Below are positions 22,160 to 34,722 of a stretch of 64,000 nt of DNA, piece by piece; positions within the stretch are counted from its first letter, which is position 1; the number at the start of each line of letters is the position of its first letter. The DNA lies in NCBI GenBank assembly GCA_019925095.2, contig CM034411.1:7772001-7836000 (forward strand), written 5' to 3'. The DNA is from Dendrolimus kikuchii (taxonomy: Eukaryota > Arthropoda > Insecta > Lepidoptera > Lasiocampidae). The notes under the pieces are model-generated. The model did no database searches and was not told where the DNA came from. It was given only the letters and a program-made list of their open reading frames with translations. Position numbers and translations under genes: made by a program.

Positions 22160-22245
22160 ATAGACCGTGGTGACCGTTGTCTATAGACGTTTACAACAGG
22201 ATTGAATCCAACGCGTTGCCCAGCCTTTAGAGCGGAATATAGGAG
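22160..22245 (-). pseudogene. Short LINE C-terminal fragment
   Basis: Minus-strand CTAAAGGCTGGGCAACGCGTTGG and the following GTAAACGTC match the end of the LINE at 34975-35050 (AAAGGTCGGCAACGCGTTAG, AAAACGTC). Confidence 0.5.
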
Positions 22246-22320
22246 ACAAGATAGAGGCATAAAATAATAAATAACATTTGAAGAAACATAATTTCCATTA
22301 CATACTAAATGAAGATAAAT

Positions 22321-22351
22321 ATTGAGAAAGAGAGAGAGAGAGAGAGAGAGC
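22321..22351. repeat. (GA)n microsatellite
   Basis: GAGAAAGAGAGAGAGAGAGA tract adjoining the LINE tail at 22353. Confidence 0.9.
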
Positions 22352-22352
22352 G

Positions 22353-22455
22353 ATAACACTTTATTGTACACCATTACAGAAGACACAAAAAAAACTTATA
22401 GCCTAAAAATATTCTAATGTGCACAATGGGCGGTCTTATCGCTAAGAAGCGACCT
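22353..22455 (-). repeat. LINE 3'-UTR-like repeat
   Basis: Minus strand reads AGGTCGCTTCTTAGCGATAAGACCGCCC and ends in TACAATAAAGTG, matching 3700-3800. Confidence 0.55.
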
Positions 22456-23990
22456 ACATACACAAAACATTCAATTTGTCAAAGGTGATATACATACATA
22501 TTATACGATATGCGTACATTATATTTTATTCAATAATAAACATGTATGTAATGTATGTAAAATATTAGATAAGTAAGAATTATACTTAATAGACATATAT
22601 AAATATTGATACGTTTAAGTAAAGATATCCCTACTTGAACAGTTTTATTAGAAAACGAGCAATATCGACTTAAGCAGCCACGATGTAATGTCTCACGGAT
22701 TTCCTCTTTGATGACGGCAAACTTCACAAATGAGTTCCCGAAAATAGCCCGGGAGACGATTCCGGAGTCATGCGAAACTCGTAAAACCCTAGCAGCAAGA
22801 CTCGACTCACCACCGCTCCGTAATCTTACATAATTTAACCGTCGTGTCGCTGTTATCGTTACATTTCTCTTTCGACACGCAAATCCAGCCGAATTTATAA
22901 ACGAAAAGTCAGTACGCTGCAAGTTTTCGCACAAGCGGAATCGTCGGGTTGTTTCAGACGAATTTCGGTGTGGGCCAACTCGTAAAGCGGTGTTACGTAA
23001 ATCGATCGTTTGTTCAGCTGATTGCTAGATTGAAAAGCTCGCTTTTTGCTTTGTAATCTCCACGGCTTATAACCTACACGTCGGTGGTCATAACCCCCTA
23101 GTGCAATTTGAACACTTTAATAGTTTATTTTTGTCTGTACAAAGCGAATGTCAAAAGTGCTTCCATCTAAGCCTTAAAGGTTTCCTATAAAACTTAAATG
23201 CTCTTGCCCATCAAGTAAAAATGTAAATTAAAGTAAGACAGCAGCGACTTATAGATAAGAAATATTTTAATTACCAATCTAAAGGAAATTATTACTGTTT
23301 TTATGTATCGTTTGTGTTGAAATTGTCTTTTTTAAAATTTACACATAAAGTCATTACACATCATATTACTCTCTGTGACAGGTGTGTTACTTTGTTTCGT
23401 CTATAGTCAGATTCTAAGAGGTCCGTAATTGACTTGAAAATCTAATAGAGCTATAAGTTTGAAGAGCCTTGTCGTAAACTATTTCTTCGCTTAAGTTAGG
23501 CGAGATTGTAGTCAAACGTGAGCAAAAATAATACCTGAAAGCTGCGTAAAATGCTCTATAGGTAATTTGAAAAATGTTCTGTGCGCAATAAAGTTTCAAC
23601 TTGAGAGTGTAAACGCCGGCCAAATTATTTCCGAGTCGAGCGTTCCGGGACAATAAAATAGCTTTCTTATAACTGCTCGCCCCCGGGGCTATCCCGTAAT
23701 GTAAGAACCTTACGCACTCCTATTGGACCGGAGAGCAATAAAACAATAAAATGTAGCAAAACATACAGGATTACCGTTCTAAGACACTTTGGAGAGAATG
23801 GGTCTCCTGATGTCGTGATTTACGACCGAGGATTCCCAATGACTCATCTGACAGGTTCCGTTACTATAAAAAGAATACAGGTAATAAATATTTAGAAATA
23901 TATATAATCTTATAATTACTACATTGGTAATTGAGGCGCGTATTTAATGTTGCATATATACCTTATTTACCTTTTTTTATCGGCTAGTTA
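22456..23990. other. Non-repeat stretch, partly GC-richer
   Basis: 22670-23060 and 23600-23730 are richer in GC and CpG than the flanks and have no copy elsewhere in the window. The minus-strand frame 22530-22934 has no recognised domain. Possibly single-copy host sequence. Confidence 0.4.
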
Positions 23991-23994
23991 AGCG

Positions 23995-24060
23995 GATGTT
24001 GTTGTTCGTGCCTACCCCGCAAGGGAACTGGCGTGAAGTTATGTATGTATGTAGTTACGC
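23995..24060 (+). pseudogene. LINE C-terminus with (TATG)n tail
   Basis: Codons VVVRAYPARELA then TGA and TATG repeats, identical in arrangement to the minus-strand copy at 62736-62912. Confidence 0.65.
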
Positions 24061-24084
24061 GGAGAACAAATGTCTAGCCATGCC

Positions 24085-24275
24085 GCCTCTGTCAGGGACC
24101 GTTCGAAGGGGTAAGCCCGAGATATGCTGGCATGACGTTATGAAGGATAACATGCGTACCGATCGTCTGAATACAAGAGATGCCGAAGATCGCGCAAAGT
24201 AGGAAGGCGGACCCTGGGCGTCGAAGCGATCGCTCCGAACGCAACCGGGATTTAACGCTCGGATGATGATGATAT
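24085..24275 (+). pseudogene. RTE-like LINE C-terminal remnant
   Basis: Reads RRGKPEICWHDVMKDNM, then DAEDRAK and a stop in place of the expected W, equivalent to the GRPKxRWxDxxxxDM...DRAKWRR end typical of LINE proteins; 3' UTR ends in GATGATGATG. Related copies at 28355-28460 and 51251-51490 (-) share CAACC(G/A)GGATTTAACG. Confidence 0.7.
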
Positions 24276-24561
24276 ACCTTTTTTAGCTTGAGCATGTATA
24301 ATGTGGTTTGCCGCAGTAAAGCAAAATAGTGGAATGATGCAAGAATTTTCAAAAATATAAACAAACATCTCCAAAACATTCAAAAATTGTCAGTAATTAA
24401 ATTTTAATGAAGTGAGTATCTTTAAATATAATATTCAGATTGACAAACATCATCATAGCATAAATATTAAAATTGGTAAAAAAGTGATTTAATCTAAAAA
24501 TACTTAGCTTTAGTTTATTTAATTGTATCTTTTAAGTTAGTTTAGTTTCTTATGCTGCTAA

Positions 24562-24710
24562 CAACAGTGAAGAAAAACGTTATGTAACCTGCACATCAGG
24601 ATAACCGATGTATCAAACCAGCCAAGCCGCCTTGGACAAGCGTGACGGGTATACTGTCCGTTCCCTTATAGTGGGAGGCCCAGCAGTGGGACGTTTATGG
24701 GCTGTTATTG
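24562..24710 (+). repeat. SINE family 2 tail copy
   Basis: AACCTGCACATCAGGATAACCGATGT, AGCCGCCTTGGACAAGCG, CAGCAGTGGGACGTTTATGG and GCTGTTATT match 52920-53036. Confidence 0.75.
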
Positions 24711-26130
24711 TTTATTTTGTTGTTAGTTTCTTGACAGATAATATGAGTCTAGCAATAAGAATAAGGTAGTTGACAGTAAAATCAACTGTAATAAGTTTAA
24801 ACGTCTCGCAAAGCGCCGAAGCGCTTGGATTTTGTACGACCATAGCAAGTTACAACGTCATATCTTTCATGACTCAAATAGCTTATTACTGTTTAAATAG
24901 TATTTATCACGATATTTTAAAAGTATGATTATAACAGGGTATTTTATATAATGTGTGTTACTTACCGCACTATACTGCCGGCGAAGCCGACGTGATGTAT
25001 GGCAACTTGGGTTCGCAGTTGCCCCACTCTTCTTCTACATCCCGCACAATATCTCCTGCAGTGCCCGTTAGCCGACTGGTTATTTAGACTATGCTAATAA
25101 TAGAAAAAGCCGTCGAATAAAGCTTAAGGCGATTTTGTAACTTTACAGGTACTTCCGAGGTGCTTCGCAATGATTTAATGACTTGATTGTTGGTAATCGT
25201 TTGATAAATTATATTCGAAACAATTTGGTAAGCAAGAGGGCCCAGTCATTACGCAGCTAGAATTAATAACTATAATTTAATAAATACTTTATCGAAACGC
25301 TATTGAGTTTTATTTTTGAATATGTTCAATAGTAATAGGCCTATTACTTTCACGTAATTTGATATACGTGCTGTGTTGCATGAAAATATTTTATTTCTCG
25401 ATGTATGGTATCTATTAATTATTTATTAAAGCGCGTCAATACCTATACTATTCTAATTGTGAAAATTTATGAAAAAAGCAACACAATAAATAGAACTTAT
25501 CACACTTAAAACATCGTGAATTTAAATTAGCTTTTAAACAAAAATTAATAGGCTATTTGACTCGTGAAAGATAGGACGACATAACTAGCTATGTTCGTAC
25601 ACGATCCAGGCGGTTTCGGCGTTTTTTTTATTTAACCTTATTCTTATTTATAAGATTTTTACGACAACCGTAAATTGGTTTGAACAAGACCTGTTGGAGC
25701 AATATTTAAGTTATGGGATATTTTAAATTATATTTTTTGGGTATTATAGCACAGTGACGAAAGTAGTGTATTTTTTTCAACTCTACGGGACTCTTCAATA
25801 TCCATGGAATGACACTCACTTAGCCGATTATTATTTTATTTGAAAATATAACTGCACAGCAAAACAAAAATTAATTATTTAAGTTTTGATATAAGATATG
25901 ATTGACTTTCTACAATGTACGGTGTTCTTGCAATAGGGGTGAGGTTACAATAAATACCACCACGTTACAATAAATTCTAATATTTGTACATATAAAAGCG
26001 CAGGCGTTAAAATAACATCTTATCATCTACTTTTAAAATATCACGATAGAAATCATTTTAATTACTTTCTAAATAATAAATAAGTAAATGTGTTATATGA
26101 CTATATTTACTTGTACCTACTTATGACGCC
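24711..26130. other. AT-rich stretch without recognised features
   Basis: A GC-richer patch at 24970-25070 has no partner in the window. No protein-like frame. Confidence 0.5.
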
Positions 26131-26134
26131 ATAG

Positions 26135-26560
26135 GTAGGTGCGCTCGTATATTCCTCTTTCTGCGAGCGAGTCATGCTTGCAAAGGAGGGACGGAGCAGG
26201 AGCAGGAGCGTACCAGCCTGCCGACGCGCCCTATTCCGCGCGCGCTCACCTCTCCTCCCGCGGGGCGCGTTAACAACAGCCCCACGCATTTAAAAATATG
26301 AAGATGCCGGTACTCTCAGCAATGGACGAGGCCGTCAGATTACCGCCTGCCAGGGCCCGCGATGCGGTTAGGCCAAATTCCCGTGGCCCTGGCATAAGGC
26401 GAAGGAAGGAACGCTGAGGGGTTTTAGTGGGTATCCCTGACCGTAGTGTGGCAATAGCACTTTTTGCTTGCGGTACTAGTGGCACCCCGAGATGGCGAAT
26501 CCCACACACCGGCCGCGATTCCCCGCGCGGCTGATGGCACTGAATCGTATTTCCTCTCGT
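26135..26560 (+). repeat. GC-rich interspersed repeat, longest copy
   Basis: TTTCTGCGAGCGAGTCATGC ... TTCCGCGCGCGCTCACCTC ... AATGGACGAGGCCG ... CGTGGCCCTGGCATAAGG ... GAAGGAACGCTGAGGGG ... CTAGTGGCACCCCGAGATGG. The same order is found at 2485-3190. Probably a retroelement UTR-type region; no domain seen in the short frames. Confidence 0.65.
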
Positions 26561-27774
26561 TAAAAAATAAGGTACACTCGTATAAAATCTATAAGACTAC
26601 GGCTTCTGTATCTTTTTTAAAGTATCTCAGATGTTTTAAATGTACGCTCCCCTATTCACGAGGGCAAGGCTTAACTAGTGGTAAACACGAGTCAAAGTGT
26701 GCGTGAGACCAAAAGCGGGTATAATTGGACGCCACGCTCGCAACTTCACACAACACGACAACTTCACGCAACACATCGATCTTTCTTGCATATTGCACAC
26801 TGTCGCAATATGCGTGTACACGTTCAACCACGACTAACGCCCTCTCGCTTTCGTGAATTACAAGAACTATGCAGAGAAATTTCAAGAACATTCAGCGATT
26901 TCGAACAAAAAAGAACATTTCAGGTCTTAAAACATTCAAAATGTTATTTCAAGTGAAAAGATTCAGATTTAACCGAGGCTTCCTTAATAGAAATAACGTA
27001 ATGTAAGAAACGACTGGAACATCAAAGTTTAAAAATCTAAAAGCTTTTACTACTCGACATAGTTAGCTTGATCACCAAAACCACTCATCTTGTTTATAGC
27101 TGTTTTGACAAACAAATTTTATCTTTAATCGTTTGACTAGGCCTTTTTGTTTGGTTGTTATTAATCTGACGTCAAAGGAAATATTTGATATATTTTAGAA
27201 ACTGGGAAAAGCCAAATTATTAACAAGTTTTTTTCTACCTGGATTTTATTAGCCGGTGCTTACTGGTGCCTGTATTGCTATGCAATCTACTTCACTTCCT
27301 GGCATTACGTCCATCTATGTATGTTTGTATATCACAGTCATTTAACTCAAAAACTATAAGGTTTATATAGATATTTGACAGATATATCATATAATATGCC
27401 GCTACATAATAATATAATTGTAGTGTGTATAAAGTTTTAGTATAGGAGGGATGGGTAAAATGTAAGAAATACCAAACCCAACGACCGCTGTAATGACACT
27501 GATTTTATTATCCGAAAATAGCCGAATATAAATGCGCAATTAAGCATTAGGCCGCAGTTGTTTATTTGTAAATTGCTGACCTATGTAGGTACGTGTACTT
27601 TGTACAATAGTAATAATACAAAAGTGTAATTAGGGGTAGCCAAGCCGCCCTACATATTGTTACAACTCAGATCCCGACAAAAAAAAAATCCACCTGCATA
27701 TCTGAAACAAAACACATTTATTACCCGTCGGCATTTGAACTAATAACTAAATAACATTGAAACTTGAAACGAGG
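26561..27774. other. Stretch without a recognised gene
   Basis: The 92-codon frame at 26678-26956 sits on a short direct duplication (CAACTTCACACAACACGAC and ACAACTTCACGCAACAC at 26740-26775) and has no recognised motif. Confidence 0.4.
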
Positions 27775-27910
27775 AAACGTAGCCAGCCTTCTGGACACCT
27801 TCCCCTTCAACACGGTGACCTAGGCTCAGTATCCTATTTATAGTCTTGAGTGGCTATGGGCAGAATACAATACAACTAAGTTAAGTTTTCTTTTATTGTA
27901 TTAGTTTATA
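27775..27910 (+). repeat. Interspersed repeat, pair with 38705-38890
   Basis: GCCTTCTGGACACC ... ACGGTGACCTAGGCTCAGTAT ... TTATAGTCTT ... TTATTGTATTAGTTTA occurs in the same order at 38730-38870. Confidence 0.6.
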
Positions 27911-27914
27911 AATT

Positions 27915-28188
27915 AACTAGCTTTCGCCCGCGACTTCGTCCGCGTGGAATAGTTTAAAAAAAGTTAAAAAATCCCCCGATTTTGAAATATTCTTCATTTG
28001 TGCTCTGCTCCTTTTGGTTTTAGCGTGATGATATATATAGCCTAGCCTAGCCTTCCTCGATAAATGGGCTATCAAACACTGAAAGAATTTTTCAAATCAG
28101 ACCAGTAGTTTCTGAGATTAGCGAGTTCAAGCAAGCAAGCAAACAAACAAACTCTTCAGCTTCTTATATATTAGTATAAGATTATAAT
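27915..28188 (+). repeat. Non-autonomous repeat of the ACTAGC...TATTAGTATA type
   Basis: Starts ACTAGCTTTCGCCCGCGACT and ends TTATATATTAGTATAAGAT, with a CAAG/CAAA tetranucleotide run before the end (28131-28152). This start and end are a familiar signature of an abundant lepidopteran repeat. I do not assign a class. Confidence 0.6.
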
Positions 28189-28354
28189 TGTAAGCGCTGT
28201 TTAGGCATATATTTTTAGCGATTAATTTATTTTAAACATGGCTTAAATATCTATGTAGGTACACCAGGCTGATTGTATTGGTTTTTATAATCTACATTAT
28301 ATCCAATGGTCAAAGGGTATAAAGCTTAATAAATTATATCTTGACGTCGTGAGC

Positions 28355-28460
28355 GATGATACGCATGCCGATTGACTCATTAGATAAGTGATGGCGAAGA
28401 CGTTGGCTCCAAAACCCATGCTCCGGACGCAACCGAGATTTAACGCTGGGGTGATAATGC
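28355..28460 (+). repeat. LINE 3'-end fragment
   Basis: GACGCAACCGAGATTTAACGCT then GGGGTGATAATG matches the 3' UTR of the remnant at 24085-24275. Confidence 0.6.
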
Positions 28461-30954
28461 ATTTCATGAAAAAAATCCTTATTTGCTGGCTTTAAAAAAT
28501 GACAGAGATGTATTTAAAGATTAAACGTAATGTTCTTTCACTTGTGACATAAATGACCGTAGCATATCACGTCAGACAACACTACCTTTTAAGCCATGAA
28601 AACATAAAAATTCTTTCTCAAAAATGGAATTCACTACACGCATTTATTTACACGCTCAACGAAAGATAATAAATACATTCTTAAACTTACACAGCATAAA
28701 TATTCGTTACCTTAAAAGTACTGTCAAATATTCTCTGGATTCATTCATTTATCTATATAACTTAATAATAAATAGGCAAAAATACCCTCTATTCTCGGAC
28801 AAGGTAAAAAAAATAAAACAGAAATATTTTTCTACTTTAATAATACTTGTATACATACTTTATATTCATAGACAAAAAGTTCAAAAGGGAAAAGCAATTG
28901 CCATTGTAACTTAAGATATTTTTAATGCAAATAGATACGTTTCTACGCTTTTAGAATTTAAGTAAGTGATTAGTTTCCGACTCAATATTTCGTTCGTCAA
29001 AATGCTTTGAAATAAGTATGTATTTTCAACACTGCTAAACAATAATAGGCGATTAGTTCCAATATTGATTTCTTTAACATTTTAGACACAAAATACTTTT
29101 TTAGATTGTACTTTTCTGTATTGTCTTTGTTAACTTTATAGTCCTTAACACCACTCAGGAAACAGTTTAAAATGTGTAGAAAGATTCTAGAATTTGTCTA
29201 TAATATTGACGTCTCTTCAATTTGAATTTAAAACAAAATACATTCGAATTTAGAAGTAGAAATAAAGTTTTACAAATTGGTAACATATGTGATATCAAAT
29301 TTGACGTAACATAAAAATTTTGTTAACATGTCATCTAATGTTTTACTTGCCATGTTTTCGAGCAAACAAAGGATTTGATTTCACATTTTACAAAACATAC
29401 TATTTTTCTAAATATTTCCTATTTAAAAAATATACAATTATTAAACAGTGTATTATTATTCAATTCCATATATGAAATTGACACATAAAACTGAGCTAAA
29501 CAATCTTTGACCACGTCAGAGGACACGTCGGCCGGGCTCCCAAAGGCCATGGAAAAAAATAATTACATATCAGTGTATTTACCAATGCCTGTATGTTATT
29601 TACCCTTACACTGTACATTTATAAAACCCATTAAAACATTCGAATAGAGACTAATGCAATGAAAAACCTATAAATAGCAATCAAAATCAATAAAAGGACT
29701 GTTGCATCTGTTCATTAAGTAATCAATGAGATACCTGCGCATACGCATCAATAGATACGAATAACATTTACATTTTTATAACTCCCAATAAAAGCAATTC
29801 GAGAGCAAGATAGAAAATACACCTGTCTTTTTTTAAAATAATGGTTACAAGGCCTTGTACTTAGTTCATTATTGAATAATCAAATTAAGGATATAATTGT
29901 TCACAGTTTTCATTGTCAAACGGTGACCATCCAGTGAAGCCAAAAGAGACTCATTTTAAGGCTTGTTGCAACGCCAACGTCCTTAAGGATTTTTCAAGCG
30001 ATGGTGCGGATTACATAAATGCGGTCGATTTTCAGATGCAATATTATTTTATTGTGCATAAACTAAAGTAGTATTTAAAAAAATAATATAGATAAATTAT
30101 TTGTCTCTCTTTTATAAAGATATTCTTATCCAGTTTTGATAAAAAATGGAGAAGTAAAATGGTTTCATGTCAATAATTTTATTGGTAAATTATTGATCAG
30201 TAAATACTACAGAAAAGTTGTTTCGTTTGCACCACTTTCTACGTTTCGCGGCAACAGAAGCCCTAATAGGGGAGCAGACAATCAAATCAATTGAGATACT
30301 TTTTATAAACTTCAAAACATCGTGGCCTCATAGATTTTATACGAAATTGCCTACTAATTACGTTTTAATTAGGTACAAGTAAAAGGTTTCAAATAGCGCA
30401 TTAATTGTTTAAAAAGTAATTAAAGTTATTTCTATCATGATATTTTAAAAGTAAGATGTTATTTTAAAGTCTGTTCTTTTATATATAAAAATATTAAGAC
30501 TTTGTAACGTGTACGCATCTTTACTATTTGTGAGCGAAGCGAGCCCTATCACTATCCCATAATCTATGCATTTTTGTGGTACACTTTGTTGACAACACCA
30601 ACAAATTTGACTTTGTCACATAAAATTGTCCTTCCAATATGTAATGGTGCAAATTTAATAAATTAATTAAATATCTCTCGTGGTGCAATTTCTACCCTTT
30701 CCTTACTAGTTTTGAGTTAATTATATGGTCCTTCGAGCCGGATGGTTTTATTACTGAGAAACTATCATATTTTCAGATTTGGGCTTTGACATCGTATTTT
30801 CCATTTATTTCTAGACTAATTTTCCCCGCGGCCACGCCGCGTGGAAACCCTAGATGGTAGCTCTATAATACATATATACAAATTTAATTAGATTTTTTAA
30901 CTAAAACTTTACTGTTTCTTGTTACTAAGTTCACTACAATAACAAAGGAATTAA
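28461..30954. other. Long AT-rich stretch
   Basis: No gene or in-window repeat. The frame at 28624-28914 is K/I/Y/L-rich with no family match. Confidence 0.5.
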
Positions 30955-31275
30955 GTCCATATAGTCTACAGTGTAGACTATATAACTGCGCAGCGAAACA
31001 TAGAGGCGAGTCGCAGCCAACCTAATTTGAAGTAATACAATGAATGAGATGTCGTTTATGACAACGCAGGTATTTCTTAGTGAATGGAAAAAAAATGCGA
31101 TTGTAGCGCCATCTATTTTGCTAATCCGTTTATTCTATGGAAACGACATTATTTATCGGGATAAAGTATCCTAAGTTTCATTTAAATCCGTTATGTAATT
31201 TTCACGTGATGCTCTAACAGACAGACAGACAAAACTTCTAAAAATTACATTTTCGTAATCTGCTGGTCCGAATTA
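30955..31275 (+). repeat. Interspersed repeat family J, short copy
   Basis: Shares TAGAGGCGAGTCGCAGCCAACCT, CTAATCCGTTTATTCTATGG, TTTATCGGGATAAA and AATCTGCTGGTCCG with the inverted copy at 40598-41070; a third piece is at 62270-62470. Starts with the palindrome at 30959-30983. Confidence 0.65.
30959..30983. repeat. Perfect 25-bp palindrome
   Basis: Arms of 12 bases (ATATAGTCTACA and its complement) around a single G, at the edge of repeat family J. The copy at 41 kb retains only a diverged form. Confidence 0.85.
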
Positions 31276-31384
31276 GAATTATCCCCCCTGATTTTTATCA
31301 CATTTTTATACGCAATGTACAAACTCGAACTATTTACAGAATTATTACTTGCTGAGGTGTTTCTGTCTTCCCTACAATATAGGG

Positions 31385-31470
31385 TTGTTGAATCATAGTT
31401 TTGATTCCGGCAACGTGTCAGCTTTCCATCAAGTGGACGGCGCGCTTCATGTAACAAAAATAATAGGATA
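31385..31470 (+). repeat. Retroelement tail fragment
   Basis: CAGCTTTCCATCAAGTGGACGG ... resembles the 3' tail of SINE family 1 (GCTTTCCATCAAGTGGGCCG). Confidence 0.45.
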
Positions 31471-31619
31471 ATAAGCTCTGTGGATTGTAAACGACTGTAC
31501 ATCCATTTGGCTAATTAACTCGGATTACATCGTCCTACTTACTATTGGCTACTTATTATCCCTTAATATCAGCTAAGGTTTAAAACTTTTCTTGTTAAGA
31601 ATTGGATATTATAATATAC

Positions 31620-31860
31620 AGATGAAATTTTCAAGTGGGCTCCTTTGAGTGAAAAACACTCAAAGGAGTCTCGAGGCCGATTTAGACTAAAATCAAAGTA
31701 TCATTACATTTTCGAGGAATCAATCAACTCTGTCAGGAATCGAGTCGGCTGATTATGTATAAAAAAATAAACACACCGTGTATTATTATAATAAATCATA
31801 TTATAGCTTGTACGGATCAATTTCTGTGAAGATATGTGAAAGGCAAACCAAGGGAAAGAG
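31620..31860 (+). repeat. Interspersed repeat family H, copy 1
   Basis: CTCAAAGGAGTCTCGAGG, GAATCGAGTCGGCTGATT and GTATTATTATAATAAATCAT recur at 44810-45030; the first block recurs inverted at 37690-37705. Begins with a hairpin (31640-31668). Confidence 0.6.
31640..31668. repeat. Perfect 12-bp hairpin at the start of repeat H
   Basis: CTCCTTTGAGTG, loop AAAAA, CACTCAAAGGAG. Confidence 0.85.
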
Positions 31861-32996
31861 TTATTCTTGAACAAAATGTTATATTTTCCGTACTTTAATT
31901 AAACATCAAACAATCAAATGTTGCTGCTAGCACCACCATAGTAGAGAAATGGCACCTAATAGCAATTTTTTGACAATATCTCCTTTTGAATTTGTAAAAT
32001 GAGTTTACGATAAAAATATCAAATACAAAAGTACTTAAACTGGAGAAAATCTCCTAAAATTTAACTAATAACATTTTTTTGTAAAATCCATATTTTGGCG
32101 TACGAGTGCCGCAAACTATTATTCATCTATACTATATACCAACAAGTGTTTTTTCGTGTATACTCCAGTCAATAAAGGCGAAAATAGATGTAAATTTCGA
32201 AGTGAAAGCCAACCAGCGATAGCCTTGTAAATTTTTATAGTTTGGTATTCTAAAATTTTCACAAATTTTCTTTATAAAGGGCAATTCGGAGAGTGCACAT
32301 CGAAATCTATAAAATTAGCCATTTTCAAAACTCCCGGAAAACTTTCCAGGTAAAACTACCAAAAGATCGTACTATATGGCGAATTCAGTGAACGAATGAA
32401 ATCAAGGAATGAATAATTTTTAATTAACTTGTCATTCGAAATTTGAAATTTAATTTTTAGCAAAAACAGAACGTATATGTAGTATCTTCCAATTTACAAA
32501 AAAACCTTTATCGATTCCATATTCAAAATTTATCTTGACAGCTCGAACTGTCATGATTTCCATTTTCAAATATGACAATAGACTGTCAAGCTTAATTAAT
32601 CCGTTCACAGATTATACAAAGTGGTAGAAGCGACATCATGTCGGATGTGCCATAACTGGTTGCTTAAATAACGGTATGCGGACGGTCCAGTATTACCGTT
32701 CAACGTTAAATTAGATGGTTTATTTAGATTTGTTGTTATGTTTCGTTATATGCGTGTACTAAGAATGTGGTGATTTTCAACAAATCTTTTTTATCTTTTC
32801 TGATCATGTTGTATTATGTCGCAGATGACCTGTCATGACTTATCTTTCTAGGGCTGAAGTCCTTATCCTGGATATGATACAATACAAGTTAAATATTTCG
32901 ATACCTGTAATGTAAATCGTCGTAAGCTCGAAGGATAAAAGACAACTTTTCAGAATTAGTATTTTCATAAGTTTTCACGACTAGTAACACTTAATT
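31861..32996. other. AT-rich stretch without recognised features
   Basis: No protein-like frame or repeat partner seen. Confidence 0.5.
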
Positions 32997-33115
32997 AAAA
33001 CTACGTTTTACCGGTTATAAGCGATACATTTTATTTCAATTTTTATTACGACGTTTCGGCTACTTTTCAGTAGCTGTGATAACGGAATACAAAGATGACA
33101 AGTGTCAATGAGTAG
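32997..33115 (-). mobile_element. Solo Penelope-like terminal region
   Basis: AAAACTACGTTTTACCGGTT ... CGACGTTTCGGCTACTTTTCAG ... CAAAGATGACAAGTGTCAATGAGTA is the reverse complement of 16415-16530 with several differences. The hammerhead-like layout is present at 33046-33090, with GTTATCA in place of GTGATCA. Confidence 0.8.
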
Positions 33116-33139
33116 TTATTATTAATAACAATATAAATA

Positions 33140-33775
33140 AGCTAGAAACCCGCAGGGAGGCTTTGTGGCGATACCTTAGGTGAGTAGCGACACCTAGGAT
33201 CTGACTCCGGGGGCCGTAGCAAGGCCCTCGCCTCTATGCTTGCCTTAGCCAGCAGGCACGGAGTGGAGATCGCTAGATCTAAGACTCAAGCTCCTAGGGG
33301 TGGAAGTGATTAATGGCATAACGTCAGAAGTAGCTTCGGTGGACCTACAGCCCACCTCTCAACACCCTTTAGCCACTCACACCCATGTTGCTCCCGCCAA
33401 TCTTGGCATTTTTAGGGGCCTATGCAGTGAGTGGGCGAGTCACCGTCTGCCCATTTTTTCCATATTCCTTGAACATTGCGACGGGCAGAGGCCATAGTCC
33501 CTGATCTGTAATTCCCCTAGCAGTTCATCCCAATAGCCCGATACCTTTAGTTTTCATTCCCTACAATAGTCCTACATTTATCGGGGCTTGTCCTTGGGTG
33601 CATTTTTCCATGGTGTAGACAGGAACAATCGCCGGTCAGTGTCACGCCACATTTAGATTAAGTTTGTCAAGGGGCCTCTACGTGTTGGCTTTCCCATGTC
33701 CCCACACGCAAGCCCTCCAAGAGTCCGGGCCATTTCTATGGCCCGTGGTCTGCAGAGACACACGTGTGTAATGTA
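33140..33775 (+). repeat. GC-rich retroelement-like block
   Basis: Sharp GC increase with an AT-rich flank on both sides. GCCCTCGCCTCTATGCTTGCC, GAGTGGGCGAGTCACCGTCTGCC and GCGACGGGCAGAGGCC read like a LINE 3' region; I cannot recognise a catalytic domain. The 65-codon frame at 33300-33497 is not convincing as a protein. Confidence 0.45.
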
Positions 33776-33859
33776 GATAGTTATAACTTTAACATTGATC
33801 ATTGTGTTACATGCCGTAAATCGTGAAACTCATACAAAAATGCTTTCCTTTTATTGTTG

Positions 33860-34020
33860 GGATAATGTTAAAGATTTAGGCTACTTCACGCAGACATGGC
33901 GATGAGTTTAATGCGTTATTTGAGATGCGACATTGTTAATAACGTTAAATATTGTACATACACTAATGTGGTTATACGTTAACGGTGATGAAGCCCCAGC
34001 ATAATACTAGGCAGTATGAA
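33860..34020 (+). mobile_element. MITE family F, partial copy
   Basis: CACGCAGACATGGCG, TGCGTTATTTGAGATGCGACATTG and the end GGTGATGAAGCCCCAGC match the reverse complement of 43782-44017; the left end is missing. Confidence 0.55.
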
Positions 34021-34722
34021 TCTACCTACCTAGTTATTACGTAACGTGGAATGGAGTTATATAAATATCATGTTTATTTGATTATGTTATCAATCAACGA
34101 TGAATCAAAACATTATATGGTCATAGATTATTGAGGAATCAATAAATGAAACTCTCAAGTGATACATACCTATATGATGATTGATAGTAATTTGTTTATC
34201 TGCAAAGAGCTCTTCAATATGGGGTACTTAATATTTAAGCAAATAATATTAATATAAAGAAATAAGCGATATTATTTAGGTATATTTTGTAGTAAAGTAC
34301 ATTCTTTATTATCTCAAATTTACTACTAATTTCTACTGATAAAAAAATATTAATTAATACTGATTTTCATTTCAACGTGACATTTCAGTATCAATATGAA
34401 ATAAGAATCACTCTAATGTTTATTATGTAGAGCAATCGCGGAAACCTAGAAATAAATTACAAAACTGAAAACACACTTGTACAGTTTGTACACTTGCATA
34501 AGTAGTATTTGGTAGTGGCGGATGCCTTATACGAGGCGAAGAAATACACCTTGAAGTTTCATTTATTTATTATATCTGTAGCAGTGCTAGAACGCTGATT
34601 CTTGGAGTTGTCGGTTAACTAAGTACTAGTTGAAGTCGTATGTTACGACGTACCCTAAGTCGGCCGCACCATCAGCAAAAGGCTTTACATTGAATCGTAC
34701 AATACTTGTACTCAATAATTCG
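34021..34722. other. AT-rich stretch
   Basis: Nothing recognised. Confidence 0.5.

Noticed and set aside
26678..26956. 92-codon frame that might be a small gene
   Set aside because: Sits on a small direct duplication, has no recognisable motif, no start context, and no support beyond length.
28131..28152. Possible CRISPR-like or satellite array
   Set aside because: Only a CAAG/CAAA tetranucleotide run inside a transposable element; no spaced repeats of CRISPR type occur in the window.
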